A DNA stretch of 64,000 nt from Rhodoferax ferrireducens T118 (GTDB taxonomy: Bacteria; Pseudomonadota; Gammaproteobacteria; Burkholderiales; Burkholderiaceae_C): NCBI RefSeq assembly GCF_000013605.1, contig NC_007901.1, forward strand, positions 186,001 to 250,000. The letters are read 5' to 3'. Positions 22,382 through 28,974 of the stretch are shown here, in pieces (the stretch's first letter is position 1; every line of letters begins with the position of its first letter). The translations under genes were made by a program, and so were the position numbers. The notes under the pieces are model-generated. The model saw nothing but the letters and a program-made list of their open reading frames with translations, was not told the origin of the DNA and ran no database searches.

Positions 22382-23071
22382 CTACAAATTATCCGCAATT
22401 GCGCTGGCAAACATTTCTTGGAGGATGGCCGGGCTCACATCGACGTACCTTTGCGAGCAGTCCAGGGACTGATGACCCAGAAGCACACGAACTGTCTCCA
22501 TATCGCCAGTGCTGGCCAACACCTTACCCGCAAAGCCACGTCGCCCAGAATGGCTTGAGCCCTTGATGCCTGCACGCTTGTACAGCCTGGTGATGTGACT
22601 CTGGAGCGAGTCGCACGCCTTGTAGTCCCGGCGCTCCCCATTCTCCAGGGTACGCCGTTTGGTGTTCTGGCTTAGGGCGGCACCCCGTCCACCGAAAATC
22701 AGCGGCTGGTGGGGCAGTAGACCGCGATACCGCGTGTCGCCCAATTCAGTGCCGATCCCATGGGCCTGCCGGTACGCCAAATAGGCCTCCAGGGCTTCAA
22801 TCAGTGCTCGACTGGATAGGTATGCGCAGCGCTGGCGGCAACCCTTGGTGACGGCTTCGCGCAGGCTTACTTCTTGACGCAGCTTGCCGGAAGGGTGCAG
22901 CACATCTGCCACGGTGATTCGAGAGATTTCTGTCACGCGCATGCCGGTGTGATGTCCAAGCATGAGCACTAGCACATCGCGGTCGGCGTAACGCGACGTA
23001 GCTCTGGTAATTTTGATTAGCCTGGTGAACTGCCCACCATCAAGACGGAGTGCTCTCTTCTGTTTTTGCAT
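22382..23071 (-). CDS. Tyrosine recombinase, catalytic domain only
   Basis: The 229-residue protein contains the integrase set: Arg in HTGMRVTEISRI (about residue 45), HSGRRGFAGKV (H-x-x-R, about residue 179), LLGHQSLDCSQRYVDV with the second His and the nucleophile Tyr near residue 208. The N-terminal core-binding (SAM-like) domain of normal integrases is absent, as in some plasmid resolvases and gene-cassette relatives. It reads AGAGG at the start (23071). Its position at the end of the small-gene array beside HigBA suggests it acted at this boundary. Confidence 0.8.
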   Translation of the reverse strand: MQKQKRALRLDGGQFTRLIKITRATSRYADRDVLVLMLGHHTGMRVTEISRITVADVLHPSGKLRQEVSLREAVTKGCRQRCAYLSSRALIEALEAYLAYRQAHGIGTELGDTRYRGLLPHQPLIFGGRGAALSQNTKRRTLENGERRDYKACDSLQSHITRLYKRAGIKGSSHSGRRGFAGKVLASTGDMETVRVLLGHQSLDCSQRYVDVSPAILQEMFASAIADNL

Positions 23072-23224
23072 TTTGACCTCTGAAATTCGACGCTGGTAGT
23101 GAATTGCAGAGAGAGAATCGTCGGGCCTCTTTTGCGATCATAAACCGCGCCAGGCTTATCGATAAAGGAAAGTAAACCGCACCAATGAGATAGTTGGATG
23201 AGCGACCTGCGTTTTAACTCTGTT

Positions 23225-23326
23225 AGGATGAACGCGGGCGACCTCATATTCCTATTCCCGTCCCGGTATTTTGATGTGCCGGTTGCCTACTAAACCTCCG
23301 TCGCTTTTGGCCTCGGAGGTTTTTTT
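23225..23326 (+). ncRNA. Candidate small RNA ending in a rho-independent terminator
   Basis: The plus strand shows two hairpins in tandem. GGCGACC (23237-23243) pairs with GGTTGCC (23281-23287), one wobble, around a 37-base loop that contains CCGG pairing with CCGG. Then AACCTCCG and CGGAGGTT (23293-23320) form a strong stem followed by seven T. No gene ends here on the plus strand, so the terminator must belong to a short RNA. The layout recalls compact phage and plasmid antisense RNAs such as C4, which I cannot confirm by eye. No clear promoter was found. Confidence 0.4.
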
Positions 23327-23385
23327 ATGGCCCATCGGAAACTTGGTAAACCTGTTCGCGGTTTGCGAATGGCGAATGGGCAAAG

Positions 23386-23427
23386 AAAAAGGCCACCAAT
23401 CCATAACGGAAAGGTGGCCTTTTGGGT
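23386..23427 (-). terminator. Rho-independent terminator
   Basis: Read leftwards, AAAAGGCCACC and GGTGGCCTTTT form an 11-base stem around a 13-base loop, followed by T-rich sequence. It lies 9 bases past the stop of the 105-residue gene at 23436 and ends the run 25540-23436. The A-rich other flank may let it work in both directions. Confidence 0.75.
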
Positions 23428-23435
23428 GCTGATAA

Positions 23436-23753
23436 TCAATCTTGAATGGACGCTTCCAATGATTCAGCGTCGATTTCTTGTGCTTGCGCTGAAGACAATG
23501 GGTAAGTCTTGCCATCCATCAGTTGGCGGATCATTTCAACTGCATCGTCGATGTCCACTGAGAATTCTTGATGAAAGCGAGCAATGCGCTCGACCTCGAC
23601 CAAGGTATCTCTCTTGAGGCAAAGCTCCGCAACGCGAATGTGGTCATTAGTCCCAGGATTGCCTTGAACAATCCGCAACAAGTGCCTGCCAGCTTGTTTC
23701 ATTGTCATTGGCCTGAATTCACAGCCAAGACTTTGGTTTCGAGTGGTCACCAT
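23436..23753 (-). CDS. Hypothetical 105-aa protein
   Basis: The start at 23753 (MVTTRNQSLGCEFRPMTMKQ) follows AUAGGAAA; the longer frame overlaps the next gene. It is helical, with KQAGRHLLRIVQGNPGTNDHIRVAELCLKRD reading like a regulator of 3-helix type. The C-terminal tail is acidic. It is last in its operon, directly before a terminator. The family is unknown. Confidence 0.55.
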   Translation of the reverse strand: MVTTRNQSLGCEFRPMTMKQAGRHLLRIVQGNPGTNDHIRVAELCLKRDTLVEVERIARFHQEFSVDIDDAVEMIRQLMDGKTYPLSSAQAQEIDAESLEASIQD

Positions 23754-23760
23754 TTTCCTA

Positions 23761-24000
23761 TCAGGCCAAAGCCCGCTCCGATTTGAGTTGTTGGCAGAAG
23801 TCTTCGTCATAGATGTCCGCCATTTCTTCCAGCGACAAGTCCTCGGTGATGCCGTTTGCCGATGTTCGCGCAATCGGTTCATGACCCCTGCTCTTCAGCA
23901 CTTGCATGTTGGCAAGGGCTTTGTCACCGGTTTGTGGTGGGTAGGCCATAGCTGGCTTACCAGGTTGCGGTACAAGTACCGTAAACATGCGTTCTGTCAT
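23761..24000 (-). CDS. Hypothetical 79-aa protein
   Basis: ATG at 24000 follows AAAGGAAA. It has a short beta start (MFTVLVPQPGKPAMAYPPQ), then helical MQVLKSRGHEPIARTS and a highly acidic end (LSLEEMADIYDEDFCQQL). No domain is recognised. It is 7 bases from its neighbours on each side. Confidence 0.5.
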   Translation of the reverse strand: MTERMFTVLVPQPGKPAMAYPPQTGDKALANMQVLKSRGHEPIARTSANGITEDLSLEEMADIYDEDFCQQLKSERALA

Positions 24001-24007
24001 TTTCCTT

Positions 24008-24511
24008 TCAGGCGCAAGGCCTGCTCCGTGTCTGGTGCTGGGATTGTCGGACTACCGGGGCTGCTGCACGTTTAATCCATGCACCAATCCCTCCCCCGTT
24101 TGCGGCTTTCGTTGAACTGAGTGCTGAGGGCACCCATTCTTGCCGCATCTGACAGGATGCAACTTCGAGCATGGTGCTCAAGTGCGCCACTGAGACATAC
24201 GCAATTGCGGGAGGCACGGCGTCCTTTGTTGGGAGTCCAAGAGCGAATCGAGCAGCTCTAACTTGCTCGATCAATTCGGCAATTGCATCGGCGAGAACAT
24301 CTGGCGACTTCCTTTGATACTCGTCCAGCGAAGTTTCCCAGCCCAGGAGCTTCCCAAGCAAAATGTCTTTGCAGACGGATGCATTGTTCTGCTTGAGCAT
24401 CACCGTCAAGGCGACATCTTGCATTCGAGGCGTCAACGCAGCCAGGACAGCCAAGGGCGATTTGGCAATTGCCGCGACCCCTCTGGTTTGAGTGGTTGTC
24501 TTCATTTTCAT
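24008..24511 (-). CDS. Hypothetical 167-aa helical protein
   Basis: ATG at 24511 follows GAAAGTGAT; a second ATG at 24505 is in frame. It is almost entirely helical (SPLAVLAALTPRMQDVALTVML, ILLGKLLGWETSLDEYQRKSPDVLADAIAELIEQ). No catalytic motif is visible. A structured leader (24525-24575) lies in the 76 bases upstream, so its translation is probably regulated. Confidence 0.55.
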   Translation of the reverse strand: MKMKTTTQTRGVAAIAKSPLAVLAALTPRMQDVALTVMLKQNNASVCKDILLGKLLGWETSLDEYQRKSPDVLADAIAELIEQVRAARFALGLPTKDAVPPAIAYVSVAHLSTMLEVASCQMRQEWVPSALSSTKAANGGGIGAWIKRAAAPVVRQSQHQTRSRPCA

Positions 24512-24524
24512 ATCACTTTCAAAA

Positions 24525-24575
24525 ATTAACGGACACATTGCCTTGCGGGCAGACGTGCCCGTCTGGGCTTGTCCA
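24525..24575 (-). promoter_or_regulatory. Structured 5' leader F of the GGG-loop family
   Basis: On the minus strand GGGCA and UGCCC close a small loop. The larger arm ACGGGCAC (plus 24555-24562) can instead pair with GUGUCCGU (plus 24529-24536), eight pairs with one wobble. The two pairings exclude each other. The gene start at 24511 lies 18 bases beyond. It belongs with seven similar leaders between here and 29.6 kb. Confidence 0.45.
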
Positions 24576-24587
24576 AATTTAGTTATG

Positions 24588-24887
24588 TCAAGGAACAACC
24601 TGATCAGTAATGTCGATATTTCCCCAGGCAATCTTTCCGTTGACATCGAGCCCATGGCTGCGCTCGATGTACCACTGCACTTGCTTGATGTCATGGCTGG
24701 CATACAAACGGTCGAGTGTCTTGTCCAGCCTGATGCAGGCATGTTCAGGACCAACATCACTAAGGAACATTGGCTCGAATTGCACTTCGGAGCCTCGCTC
24801 AGACTTAAGGTACAGGCCACGAACTTGGCCGGTGCTGCTTTCTTTGCGTCGCCGGACTTGGCGACGTATCTGTGTCAACAGATCCAT
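24588..24887 (-). CDS. Hypothetical 99-aa protein
   Basis: ATG at 24887 follows GGAGGAGGGAC, a very strong ribosome site. The N-terminus is a basic helix (LLTQIRRQVRRRKESSTGQ), then alpha/beta with HACIRLDKTLDRLYASHD and VQWYIERSHG. It overlaps the end of the transglutaminase-like gene by 13 bases. The family is unknown. Confidence 0.5.
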   Translation of the reverse strand: MDLLTQIRRQVRRRKESSTGQVRGLYLKSERGSEVQFEPMFLSDVGPEHACIRLDKTLDRLYASHDIKQVQWYIERSHGLDVNGKIAWGNIDITDQVVP

Positions 24888-25540
24888 GTCCCTCCTCCGC
24901 CATGAGATTGCTTTGACTTCAGGGCTTGTTCGACCAGTTCGTCACAATCGTGACGATTGTTGGGGCCAAAAACTTTGATTTCTGGCTGGTCAAAAACTAG
25001 CCTCAAAAGCTGTAGATTTCCCGCATCCACCTCCTTGACGAGACATTGTTCAATCATGAACTCGCGCAGGCCGGGGATTTCCTGATAGCACGCCACTCCT
25101 GCAGAATCTGCCTGTGCGACTTCCTTCAAGGTCAAGCTTTGCGCTCGCTCAAGTACCAGATAGGGTGGACACCACTCGACGGCGGTCTTTCCGCCATCGA
25201 AGGCGTCCAGTTGGGCCGCTTTGGTGCGAAGACTGTGCGTGCTGAAATCAATGATCTTCGTCCCCGATTCCAGCCACGCATGGTAGGCCAGGGCTTTTGC
25301 ACCTTGTGGCGCGAATCCACCAACGTTGGGTGAGTGCGTTATGACATCGCCATCACCCGGGCCAACGCGCCAAGCAGCCTCGCCTAAAACCAATCGGGTT
25401 GGTACGCCCTCTTGGTCGAGAAGAGTCTGGGCCATTTGGGCGTGCAACAGGCAGTCAGCTCCAAGTTGTGGACTGGCTCCTGTCATTAATTTTTGAAGCG
25501 CGCTGGCAAGGCGAGCGACGATTCCAAGTTGATTGGTCAT
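24875..25540 (-). CDS. Transglutaminase-like (papain-fold) protein
   Basis: The 221-residue protein has the spacing of a transglutaminase/NAT-type Cys-His-Asp triad: Cys30 at the start of a helix (GADCLLHAQMAQTLL), then EGVPTRLVLGEAAWRVG, His87 in AYHAWLES, and Asp98 in KIIDFSTHS. The family includes proteases, acyltransferases and phage or plasmid proteins of unknown target. The C-terminal 100 residues are unrecognised. It is the first gene of a transcription unit with its own promoter and structured leader (25541-25625). Confidence 0.55.
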   Translation of the reverse strand: MTNQLGIVARLASALQKLMTGASPQLGADCLLHAQMAQTLLDQEGVPTRLVLGEAAWRVGPGDGDVITHSPNVGGFAPQGAKALAYHAWLESGTKIIDFSTHSLRTKAAQLDAFDGGKTAVEWCPPYLVLERAQSLTLKEVAQADSAGVACYQEIPGLREFMIEQCLVKEVDAGNLQLLRLVFDQPEIKVFGPNNRHDCDELVEQALKSKQSHGGGGTWIC

Positions 25541-25625
25541 ATTCCATGCTCCGTTCGAAATGAGCCCAAGGAAGATGAACGTACCCAGTTGGGCGGTGTT
25601 CGCCCTGGGCAGTTGATTTTGATGA
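25541..25625 (-). promoter_or_regulatory. Structured 5' leader A of the GGG-loop family
   Basis: On the minus strand GGGCG-AACAC-CGCCC forms a hairpin nested inside CCCAG/CUGGG. The loop-side GAAC is complementary to GUUC downstream, and GCCC/GGGC (25564-25567 and 25607-25610) can close the whole. It ends just before the start at 25540. The same sequence with compensating differences occurs at 28072-28117, 27378-27424 and 29514-29560. Confidence 0.55.
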
Positions 25626-25735
25626 CCAGCTGGTGGTCTTGTTGAAAGGCCGGTTCTACGCTGTTAAACGGACCGGCAAATTGACGCAGAGGCCAAAGTC
25701 TGTTCATTCTAGCGCAACAATTGATGCTCGAACAA
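25598..25735 (-). repeat. Duplicated promoter block, copy 1
   Basis: About 135 bases are nearly identical to 28105-28243. Both contain the palindrome ACCAGCTGGT, a long AAAGGCCGGTTCTACGCT stretch, and on the minus strand a -10 box (TAGAAT here, 25706-25711) with TTGTTC 18 bases upstream (25730-25735). It drives the transglutaminase-like unit. The two copies differ by substitutions, not indels, over most of their length. Confidence 0.6.
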
Positions 25736-25831
25736 GCGTTCTCTGACCGTCCGTCAACTAAATGCCAGAGCCTTTTCGTCTCTCGTTATGAACTGTCTCG
25801 CCTCGCATTCCGATAGCGGCATTCTCCAATG

Positions 25832-25880
25832 AAAAAGCCCCGCCACCGTCCTTTTGAGGACAGCGCGGGGCTTGTGTTTT
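25832..25880 (-). terminator. Rho-independent terminator
   Basis: Read leftwards, AAGCCCCGC and GCGGGGCTT (plus 25835-25843 and 25865-25873) form a 9-base stem followed by a T run. It lies 48 bases beyond the stop of the winged-helix gene at 25928 and separates it from the next promoter. An inner GTCC/GGAC stem extends the hairpin. Confidence 0.75.
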
Positions 25881-25927
25881 TGAGATGGGTGCTTTGCCGG
25901 GCATCCTGCGATAGCGTTTGCGAACGC

Positions 25928-26212
25928 CTAAGCCTCCACTGGATCTTCCATGGCAACGGTGCGTCGCAACTGGCTGATGAAGTGTTCGCCAGTAGTGGTG
26001 ATGGTGAAGCAGTCGCTTTCCTGGATCACAAAGCCCCGCCGTTCCATGGACCCTGTGAGGGACTGGTACTGGGTCAATGTGCAGCCCTGATGCTGCAACG
26101 CAGCATACAGAGCCCCCGATGGCGCCCCCAATTCGCCGGCCGCCTGGATGGCCTCAAGCACTGCCAATCCCACCTTCTGTACTGCAAGCACCTGTTTTTT
26201 TGTCAGGTTCAT
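25928..26212 (-). CDS. Winged-helix-like regulator, 94 aa
   Basis: The residues GELGAPSGALYAALQHQGCTLTQYQSLTGSMERRGFVIQ and on have the helix-helix-recognition helix-wing pattern of a winged helix domain, with the wing FTITTTGEHFI. The N-terminus is a helix that could dimerise. Its ATG at 26212 overlaps the previous stop (ATGA). It may regulate the surrounding units, though no target site is evident. Confidence 0.55.
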   Translation of the reverse strand: MNLTKKQVLAVQKVGLAVLEAIQAAGELGAPSGALYAALQHQGCTLTQYQSLTGSMERRGFVIQESDCFTITTTGEHFISQLRRTVAMEDPVEA

Positions 26213-26976
26213 TTCAATTCGATCCCTTCAATTTCGTGTTTCAGAATTTCCCCGTGTGGAGAGCACCAGCCCTGAGGGCTTGGAGTGCCCTGCGGGTTGG
26301 GTAGAGCCGCCGAAGCTGCAACCGTCTTTGTCGCGTCGCGCCAGCTAATCGCGGCACACGCGCGCACCTGGTGGTGAGCGTCGTCAAGCAGGGCCTGACG
26401 GGCTTCGGCGGAAAGGATTCCCCAGCATTCCTCTGCGACTTTGAATCGGCCCATCCGGTCCAATTTTTCAAGGTCGTTAAGTTCGATGCTGCCCTTCTCT
26501 TTCAGGGCCGCAACAAAGCGATCTCGCGCCGCATAAAGGCGCTCTACTTCCCCCGGCTTGGGGCACCTGGGTTTCATGCCGGCCTCAATTTGGCGGGGTG
26601 TCAGGTCCGGCCCACAGTGCGTCACAGCACTCTGCTGTTGAGCGATCAGCAACTGTTTTTTGTAGAAGTCCAGTGCATCCACCAGGGCCGCGATGCGCCC
26701 TTTGAGAATCCTGCGAGTCATCTCGTCTTCGATGCGCTCACATTGTTCCAGCGTCGACGCTTTCATGGACTCAAGCGACATCCATTCGTCGAGATCAATC
26801 TTCAAGACCATGTCGGGTCGCAGCGCCAGCACATGGACGCGCGGACCGTCCATGAACTGGAACACGTTGGGCGACAAGGTTCCGCTGGGGTCTGGTCCGT
26901 AAAAACCTAGTTCCCCAACAGTTGGCATGGCTACCGGAGCCGCTTGTTGGTCCGTGATCTTCTTCGTTTTTCCCAT
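26209..26976 (-). CDS. Hypothetical 255-aa protein
   Basis: ATG at 26976 is behind GAAAGAACGG and structured leader G. A lightly charged N-terminal region of 60 residues precedes a long charged helical core (LEQCERIEDEMTRRILKGRIAALVDALDFYKKQLL), likely a coiled coil. Then come a CGPDLTPRQIEAGMKPRCPKPGE Cys pair and a helical C-terminal domain. No family is recognised. It is translationally coupled to the winged-helix gene. Confidence 0.55.
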   Translation of the reverse strand: MGKTKKITDQQAAPVAMPTVGELGFYGPDPSGTLSPNVFQFMDGPRVHVLALRPDMVLKIDLDEWMSLESMKASTLEQCERIEDEMTRRILKGRIAALVDALDFYKKQLLIAQQQSAVTHCGPDLTPRQIEAGMKPRCPKPGEVERLYAARDRFVAALKEKGSIELNDLEKLDRMGRFKVAEECWGILSAEARQALLDDAHHQVRACAAISWRDATKTVAASAALPNPQGTPSPQGWCSPHGEILKHEIEGIELK

Positions 26977-26989
26977 TCCGTTCTTTCAA

Positions 26990-27034
26990 AAAGTACGGGC
27001 ACCTTCCTTTGTCGGGCTTGGTGCCCGTCGGGGT
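26990..27034 (-). promoter_or_regulatory. Structured 5' leader G of the GGG-loop family
   Basis: On the minus strand CGGGC-ACCAA-GCCCG is a 5-base hairpin. The same 5' arm with its loop, ACGGGCACC (plus 27020-27028), is perfectly complementary over nine bases to GGUGCCCGU (plus 26995-27003). The CCGU of that arm also matches ACGG in the ribosome site of the gene at 26976. It lies directly after the stop of the gene at 27035. Confidence 0.5.
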
Positions 27035-27355
27035 TTAGATGTTGACTTGAAGCTTCAAATTCCCAGCCTTGCGGCCGTTCTTGATTGCTTTTGCCACTTG
27101 GTTGCGTAGACGCACCGCCTGACTGGTCCTGTAGGGAGCCAGCGCACGAAACGTGTCCAAACCTGAATGATCGGTTAGTCCAAATCTCGTCGCGAGTCCG
27201 TGCCCGGGTTGCGTTTGAACATTGCACATTGCGCGAGCAATGGCCGCTGTCTTGCAGTGAGCCCGATAAACTGGTCTACGCTGCCACTCTTCGAACGACA
27301 GTGCTGAAGCAGTACAGGCCAATTTGGCCGCTGCGTGGAAGTTGCTATTCGCCAT
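27035..27355 (-). CDS. Hypothetical 106-aa basic protein
   Basis: ATG at 27355 follows ACAGGAGTCC, an optimal ribosome site. The protein is basic (QRRPVYRAHCKTAAIARAM, RTSQAVRLRNQVAKAIKNGRKAGNLKLQ) and may bind nucleic acid. The rest is Ala-rich and helical. No family is recognised. Leader C precedes it and overlaps the end of the upstream reading frame. Confidence 0.5.
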   Translation of the reverse strand: MANSNFHAAAKLACTASALSFEEWQRRPVYRAHCKTAAIARAMCNVQTQPGHGLATRFGLTDHSGLDTFRALAPYRTSQAVRLRNQVAKAIKNGRKAGNLKLQVNI

Positions 27356-27761
27356 TTTTTGGACTCCTGTAGTTGAATCCCATGGAGGACGAACGTCCCA
27401 TGCGGGCGGTGTTCGTCCCAGGGCAGTGATTTTGATTTGCCGCTGCGAATTCCGAACCCAAGGTCGGTTGCTCACTGCGAGCCATGATTGGTACTGCGGC
27501 GCCGCGGTTGGCGGTCGCCGCACTGACGCGGTTGAACACAATACGTCGATACGACGACAGCGGGTTCTGGCCGATCTGGCTTGAATCGATTTCAACGACC
27601 CGGCAAGCCAACTGGTCCGGGTTCATTTGATGGTCGCTTGCATATTGCTGCGCATGCGCCGGAGCATCCTCGATTAGGCGCTCCGGGACGATGGCAACCA
27701 CACTTAGCACTTTCCATTTTCGGTGGGCGGTATCGTGCTTTACTTCGATGGTGTATGGCAC
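27345..27761 (-). CDS. Hypothetical 138-aa protein; C-terminus encoded through leader C
   Basis: GTG at 27761 follows CAAGGAGAATCAG. Residues 1-100 look like a normal small domain (KHDTAHRKWKVLSVVAIVPERL, helix, beta strands). The last 35 residues (from about NQNHCPGT) are a translation of leader C, and the frame stops 11 bases inside the next gene. Either the leader evolved inside a coding end, or the true gene is shorter in the ancestor and reads through. The family is unknown. Confidence 0.45.
   Translation of the reverse strand: MPYTIEVKHDTAHRKWKVLSVVAIVPERLIEDAPAHAQQYASDHQMNPDQLACRVVEIDSSQIGQNPLSSYRRIVFNRVSAATANRGAAVPIMARSEQPTLGSEFAAANQNHCPGTNTARMGRSSSMGFNYRSPKNGE
27356..27440 (-). promoter_or_regulatory. 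Structured 5' leader C of the GGG-loop family
   Basis: On the minus strand GGGACGAAC is followed by a CCGCCC partner and then by GUUCGUCC. GGACGAAC and GUUCGUCC are perfect complements over eight bases, while GGG can instead pair with the nearer CCC. The same arm continues as CCUCC, complementary to the GGAG of the ribosome site for the gene at 27355. The core spans 27378-27424. It lies inside the 3' end of the frame 27345-27761. Confidence 0.55.
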
Positions 27762-27767
27762 CTGATT

Positions 27768-27835
27768 CTCCTTGGGTGATGTGGGGAGAAATGCCGACGC
27801 GTACTGCGGGAATTTCTCCCGCAGGGGTTGATTTT
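27768..27835 (-). promoter_or_regulatory. Structured 5' leader E of the GGG-loop family
   Basis: The clearest member. On the minus strand an 8-base perfect stem (CUGCGGGA with UCCCGCAG) carries a five-base loop GAAAU. Downstream, AUUUCUCCC is perfectly complementary to GGGAGAAAU, that is, the stem's 5' GGGA plus the whole loop. The same downstream arm (UUCUCC) also matches the GGAGAA ribosome site of the gene starting at 27761. Plus coordinates of the arms are 27784-27792 and 27812-27820. Confidence 0.6.
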
Positions 27836-27839
27836 TGAA

Positions 27840-28046
27840 TTAGGCCGCGATCGCGCTTTTGTCTTTTGCGACTCCAAGCCACACCGCATCTCCTGCAGTG
27901 CGTGGAGCGCTGCCGTCAGCGTGCATTTGCATCCCGTACTGAGCACGGATCGCTTCAACAGTCATGGCATTGAACAGTCCTGGATACCTGGCTCGCGCAA
28001 GGTTTTCCCAGCCGACTCCCATTGCCGAAAATCGAACGATTTTCAT
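27840..28046 (-). CDS. Hypothetical 68-aa protein
   Basis: ATG at 28046 follows ACAGGAGTTC. The protein is a small domain (MKIVRFSAMGVGWENLARARY, then MTVEAIRAQYGMQMHADG, then DAVWLGVAKDKSAIAA) suggesting an alpha/beta fold with a Val-Trp strand. The family is unknown. It is the first gene after leader B and its promoter block. Confidence 0.5.
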   Translation of the reverse strand: MKIVRFSAMGVGWENLARARYPGLFNAMTVEAIRAQYGMQMHADGSAPRTAGDAVWLGVAKDKSAIAA

Positions 28047-28130
28047 AGTCGATTGAACTCCTGTAGTTGAAGCCCAAGGATGATGAACGTACCCATGCGG
28101 GCGTGTTCGCCCTGGGCAGTTGATTTTGAT
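28047..28130 (-). promoter_or_regulatory. Structured 5' leader B of the GGG-loop family
   Basis: Nearly the same as leader A. On the minus strand GGGCG-AACA-CGCCC sits inside CCCA/UGGG, GAAC is complementary to the later GUUC, and GCCC/GGGC closes the whole (28072-28075 with 28114-28117). The AUCAUCCU arm can pair with AGGA of the ribosome site for 28046. Differences from A keep the hairpin intact. Confidence 0.55.
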
Positions 28131-28243
28131 GACCAGCTGGTGGTCTTGTTGAAAGGCCGGTTCTACGCTCTGAGACGGACCGACAAATTGACACAGTGGT
28201 CAAAGTCCAGTCATTTTAGCGCTCAATTGGTGTCTCGTGCAGC
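28105..28243 (-). repeat. Duplicated promoter block, copy 2
   Basis: Second copy of the block at 25598-25735, with the same ACCAGCTGGT palindrome and the minus-strand -10 box TAAAAT (28213-28218). It drives the unit starting at 28046. The sequences between the two copies are unrelated, so this is a duplicated or recombined regulatory cassette rather than a gene duplication. Confidence 0.6.
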
Positions 28244-28293
28244 GGTTTTGGGCCGTCAGAAATTCCAAACGCAGGTTGAATCTGAGCCGCCAA

Positions 28294-28344
28294 AACACAA
28301 AGCCCCCAATCCACGCGAACGGGATTGGGGGCTTGTGATTTTGA
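28294..28344 (-). terminator. Rho-independent terminator
   Basis: ACAAAGCCCCCAATCC and GGATTGGGGGCTTGTG form a stem of about 15 bases with a 10-base loop, flanked by A- and T-rich tails on the two sides. It closes the unit ending at 28389 and, given the symmetric tails, may stop transcription in both directions. Confidence 0.8.
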
Positions 28345-28388
28345 AAATAGCGTGTCGGCCGCATGGCCTTTGGCGCTTTTTGGGTCAT

Positions 28389-28760
28389 TCAGTCGATGGC
28401 GCAAGACGCCAGGACGGCGAACTTGCGATCTTCGCTTGTGCTGACGCGGACCTCGTAGCGCACGCCGGTGGATACCTCGGAGCGCGCCTTTGGGGCCGGT
28501 TGACCAGGATGCTTTTTGGCCATGGCCTTGCGCATCAGGTTCACGAACGCCGCCTCGCGGTCGAGACGGTCCTGTTCGACCTTCTCTGCCAGGTCCACCA
28601 AGTGGTTCACCAGCAGATCCTTGCGTGCCAGTTGGCGCAGCTGCGCCCGTTCCTGCTTATGCACGATTTTCTTGGCGGCTGCCATGCTTTGGCCGCGCTT
28701 AGGCGAGAACCAATAGGCCAAGCTGCTGCTACGAACTGGGCTGTTGATAAGTTTCATCAT
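28389..28760 (-). CDS. Hypothetical 123-aa basic coiled-coil protein
   Basis: The start is at 28760 (MMKLINSPV) or at the next codon, behind CAGGACACAUC and leader H. A basic N-terminus (SPKRGQSMAAAKKIVHKQERAQLRQLARK) leads to a long charged helix (HLVDLAEKVEQDRLDREAAFVNLM) and a short beta end (GVRYEVRVSTSEDRKFAVLA). A nucleic-acid-binding role is plausible. The family is unknown. Confidence 0.5.
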   Translation of the reverse strand: MMKLINSPVRSSSLAYWFSPKRGQSMAAAKKIVHKQERAQLRQLARKDLLVNHLVDLAEKVEQDRLDREAAFVNLMRKAMAKKHPGQPAPKARSEVSTGVRYEVRVSTSEDRKFAVLASCAID

Positions 28761-28830
28761 GATGTGTCCTGAAAAGAAAGGGCACATCCCCACTGGGGTT
28801 GTGTCCCAGTGGGTGAAAAAAACCAAGCTC
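28761..28830 (-). promoter_or_regulatory. Structured 5' leader H of the GGG-loop family
   Basis: On the minus strand CACUGGG and CCCAGUG form a perfect 7-base stem around ACACAAC. The loop with the stem's GGG (GGGACACA) can instead pair with UGUGCCC downstream (one bulge). GAUGUG of that arm is also the exact complement of CACAUC, which lies between the ribosome site and the ATG at 28760. This is the same three-part logic as leader E with unrelated sequence. Confidence 0.5.
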
Positions 28831-28846
28831 AAGAACTGAGCCTATG

Positions 28847-28867
28847 AATTCGTCTTGTCGACGAATT
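28847..28867. promoter_or_regulatory. Inverted repeat, possible operator
   Basis: AATTCGTC and GACGAATT form a perfect 8-base inverted repeat around a 5-base spacer. It lies upstream of leader H and downstream of the 69-residue gene. No T run follows on either strand, so an operator is likelier than a terminator. Confidence 0.35.
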
Positions 28868-28974
28868 ATTCATGCGCGTTAAACGCCTGTCTTGGCAAAA
28901 CCGAACAGTGCAAGAACTTCCTGCACTACTTTTGGAAAGGACTCTTCAATGGCGGAAAACCATTTTGTTTCCTA

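Noticed and set aside
24541..24570. CCCGCAAGGC in leader F as a twister ribozyme motif
   Set aside because: The other conserved twister stems are missing and the sister leaders lack the motif.
27955..28203. 82-codon frame across leader B
   Set aside because: It is only a translation of the leader and promoter block and has no ribosome site.
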